DNA of 64,000 nt from Ixodes scapularis (taxonomy: Eukaryota > Arthropoda > Arachnida > Ixodida > Ixodidae). Within the stretch, counting starts at the first letter, position 1. Every line of letters starts with the position of its first letter. The notes beneath the pieces are model-generated. The model was not told the origin of the DNA. It did not search any database and saw nothing but the letters and a program-made list of their open reading frames with translations. Made by a program: the position numbers and the translations under genes. This document shows positions 62,395-64,000 of this stretch, one piece after another. The stretch covers positions 27,539,297 through 27,603,296 of the forward strand of contig NW_024609835.1 of NCBI RefSeq assembly GCF_016920785.2, given 5' to 3'.

Positions 62395-62520
62395 CGTCTG
62401 CAAACGCGGTTCTCCAAAAAGCGTTTTACAGAAAACGATCGGTCCGAGCTCCCGATCTAAGATACTGATCGTTTAGACTATCGACCGTTTTTTATTCCGG
62501 TTCCCGAAAACTCTCCGATA
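62395..62520. mobile_element. Worn copy of the AGAGAGTTTTAGGG MITE, inverted
   Basis: The right end CGGTTCCCGAAAACTCTCC is the inverted end of the family at 52922-53092. Inner bases are diverged and full of GATCG words. Confidence 0.45.
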
Positions 62521-62675
62521 CCTATCGAGGGCAGCTGCGTCAAATGGACGGGGTGGGAACATGCCGCCAACACCGTCATTACCGAAAAGGTGCACCTCAC
62601 CATTGGTCCATCAATGTAGTAAGCATATAGTCTAGCTGGCAACAGAAAGGTACGCATTCCAAACGAGTAACTATA

Positions 62676-62893
62676 AAGGCAGGTTCACACATGTAAGTAC
62701 GTTACGGCGCTAAGTCATCAACAGCGTGAATGCAGCGCTGACTTGAACGTAACTTAGCACTGACCCAGGACTGCATGGGCGCTGTATCACCTATGCGGCC
62801 CGAAGTCAGCGCTGCAACTGGAAAGTCAGCGTTATTTGCAGCGCTGACTAATAAAGTTGAGGTAGCGCTGTGGTGTATGCTTGAACAGGCCTT
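62676..62893. mobile_element. Small element with TTCACACA-type ends
   Basis: The left end TAAAGGCAGGTTCACACATG and the inverted right end GCTTGAACAGGCCTTAA enclose repeated CAGCGCTGACT words. Same end type as 50985-52628, with AGCGCT words again inside. Confidence 0.7.
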
Positions 62894-63130
62894 AACGCAG
62901 TCACAGTACAAGCAAGCTCTTTATCATGACAAAGCATCAGACTGAGAAACGCGGAAAGGGGACAGAATTGACGTAAACATCAGAAATACACTGCTTGTTA
63001 ACGAAACAACGCATGAAATATAGTATATTACCAGTCGCTATTCCCGAAAAAGAAAAATGCACACTCGTGTTTTTTGTTAACTAATAAACTTGACCAGCGA
63101 CCAATTACAGATAAAGCGTTACCTTTTAAC

Positions 63131-63923
63131 CAGACTTGAAAAGTGATCGGTTACAAGTAACGGATTGTTTGTAATTCGTTACTTTTCTAAGTAATTTTGT
63201 AATTGTTATGTTACTTCTTTGCGGCAGTAATTTTAATGTAATTTCGTTACAACATATTGCTGATGGACTACTTAATTTACGCGTTGCTTTTTAAAAATAT
63301 GAACATAACACAGAAACTGGAGCAATATGAGCAGGCAATTCAGCAGCATTAAGATATCAAGTTCAACATTGCGGAATGGAGAATAAACGAAAAGAAAACA
63401 CGATTTTTTGTGTGTGGCTTATCACTACAGTTATTAGAAAAACGAGAAAAGCATATACAAATATGAAAAAAAAAAAAAAAACAGCGCCGAGTGGGCGTTG
63501 TCTTTTTGATCTCCACCTAAGCAATTGCACCACTAGATTTGCGTGCAGAATTCCAGGGATCAATTGGGTCGCCGTAAGCTAGCGGGATGGGGGAAGTCGT
63601 TGCAGCTTCCGCTGCCTTGTCAGCTTATACAGTGGAACGGTGCGCACATACATTCTTTCTCGTTATACAATATTTATTTGACAAGGACTAACATAATGTG
63701 ATAAATAAAAAAAGGCATTAATGAACATTTAAAAAAAAATTTTAATTGTTTTCTTAAAAGCGCTCAGAAAAAGTGACGTGAAAGTAGGTAGTAACTAACG
63801 TGACGAGTAAAGTAGTCCGTTACATTTTAGTAAAGGTAATTGCAACGGTAAACCATTAGATTTGAGGCTCCGTAATTTGTAATTGTAATCAACTACATTT
63901 TTGAAGTAACGGGCACAAGTCTG
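63131..63923. mobile_element. hAT-type element at the right edge
   Basis: The ends CAGACTTGAAAAGTGATC and the inverted GGGCACAAGTCTG agree over CAGACTTG and GTTAC. The flanks CTTTTAAC and CTTGAAAC match at six of eight. Subterminal zones repeat GTAAC/GTTAC words. No transposase is present. Confidence 0.7.
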
Positions 63924-64000
63924 CTTGAAACTCGCGCGCGCCTGAAAGCATAACGGAGCCCGCCACTCTTCCGTCGCCGGCCTCTGATGCGGGCAGCATT

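Overview
The window is eukaryotic nuclear DNA. It has long introns with canonical GT/AG junctions, tRNA-derived SINEs, several kinds of LINE, a Penelope-like element, hAT-type and pogo-type DNA elements, and very little coding sequence. The repeat repertoire and protein affinities fit a hard tick or another chelicerate; this is inference from pattern, not a database match.

Two genes are well supported. The left half (2881-33956, minus strand) holds glycerol kinase. Fourteen exons can be placed to the base with consistent phase. They give about 459 N-terminal and central residues with both FGGY signatures; the last C-terminal exons lie beyond the left edge. A THAP-domain gene (34729-39693, plus strand) starts head-to-head with it, 772 bp away. 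Its two exons join in phase to a 189-residue protein with a C2CH zinc finger and a C-terminal coiled coil. An ETS-like and a YY1-like motif sit side by side between the two starts.

Almost everything else is mobile or repetitive DNA. The glycerol kinase introns carry a pogo-like element with a broken transposase and its short derivative (17-2291, 13601-14531), hAT-type elements with 8-bp target duplications (6657-8213, 8716-11826 with a second element and a LINE end nested inside), a 429-bp palindrome (15291-15719), several small inverted-repeat elements, a Penelope-like end (26137-26470) and a decayed LINE (28640-32044). The THAP intron holds a second copy of one of these elements and another hAT-type element (36473-37340).

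From 40236 to 44839 lie two inverted copies of one 1.8-2.0 kb element. The left copy carries a 217-bp insertion for which the right copy preserves the empty site. Further right are the end of a Ty3/gypsy element with its LTR (46985-47455) and a LINE on the minus strand that was hit by at least three related elements.

Those elements (A 47718-49111, B 49118-50006, C 50069-50547, D 51401-52187, and a compact copy E at 19332-19587 inside glycerol kinase) are the most unusual content. They share fixed ends, sit at T4 tracts, and are filled with tandem arrays of short perfect palindromes: TGACGTCA, GTCACGTGAC or CGCTAAATCTAGCG, depending on the copy. From 53 kb to the right end there are small inverted-repeat elements, a LINE fragment, a 17-bp minisatellite, a SINE, a final hAT-type element and one unassigned GC-rich open frame (55160-55561).
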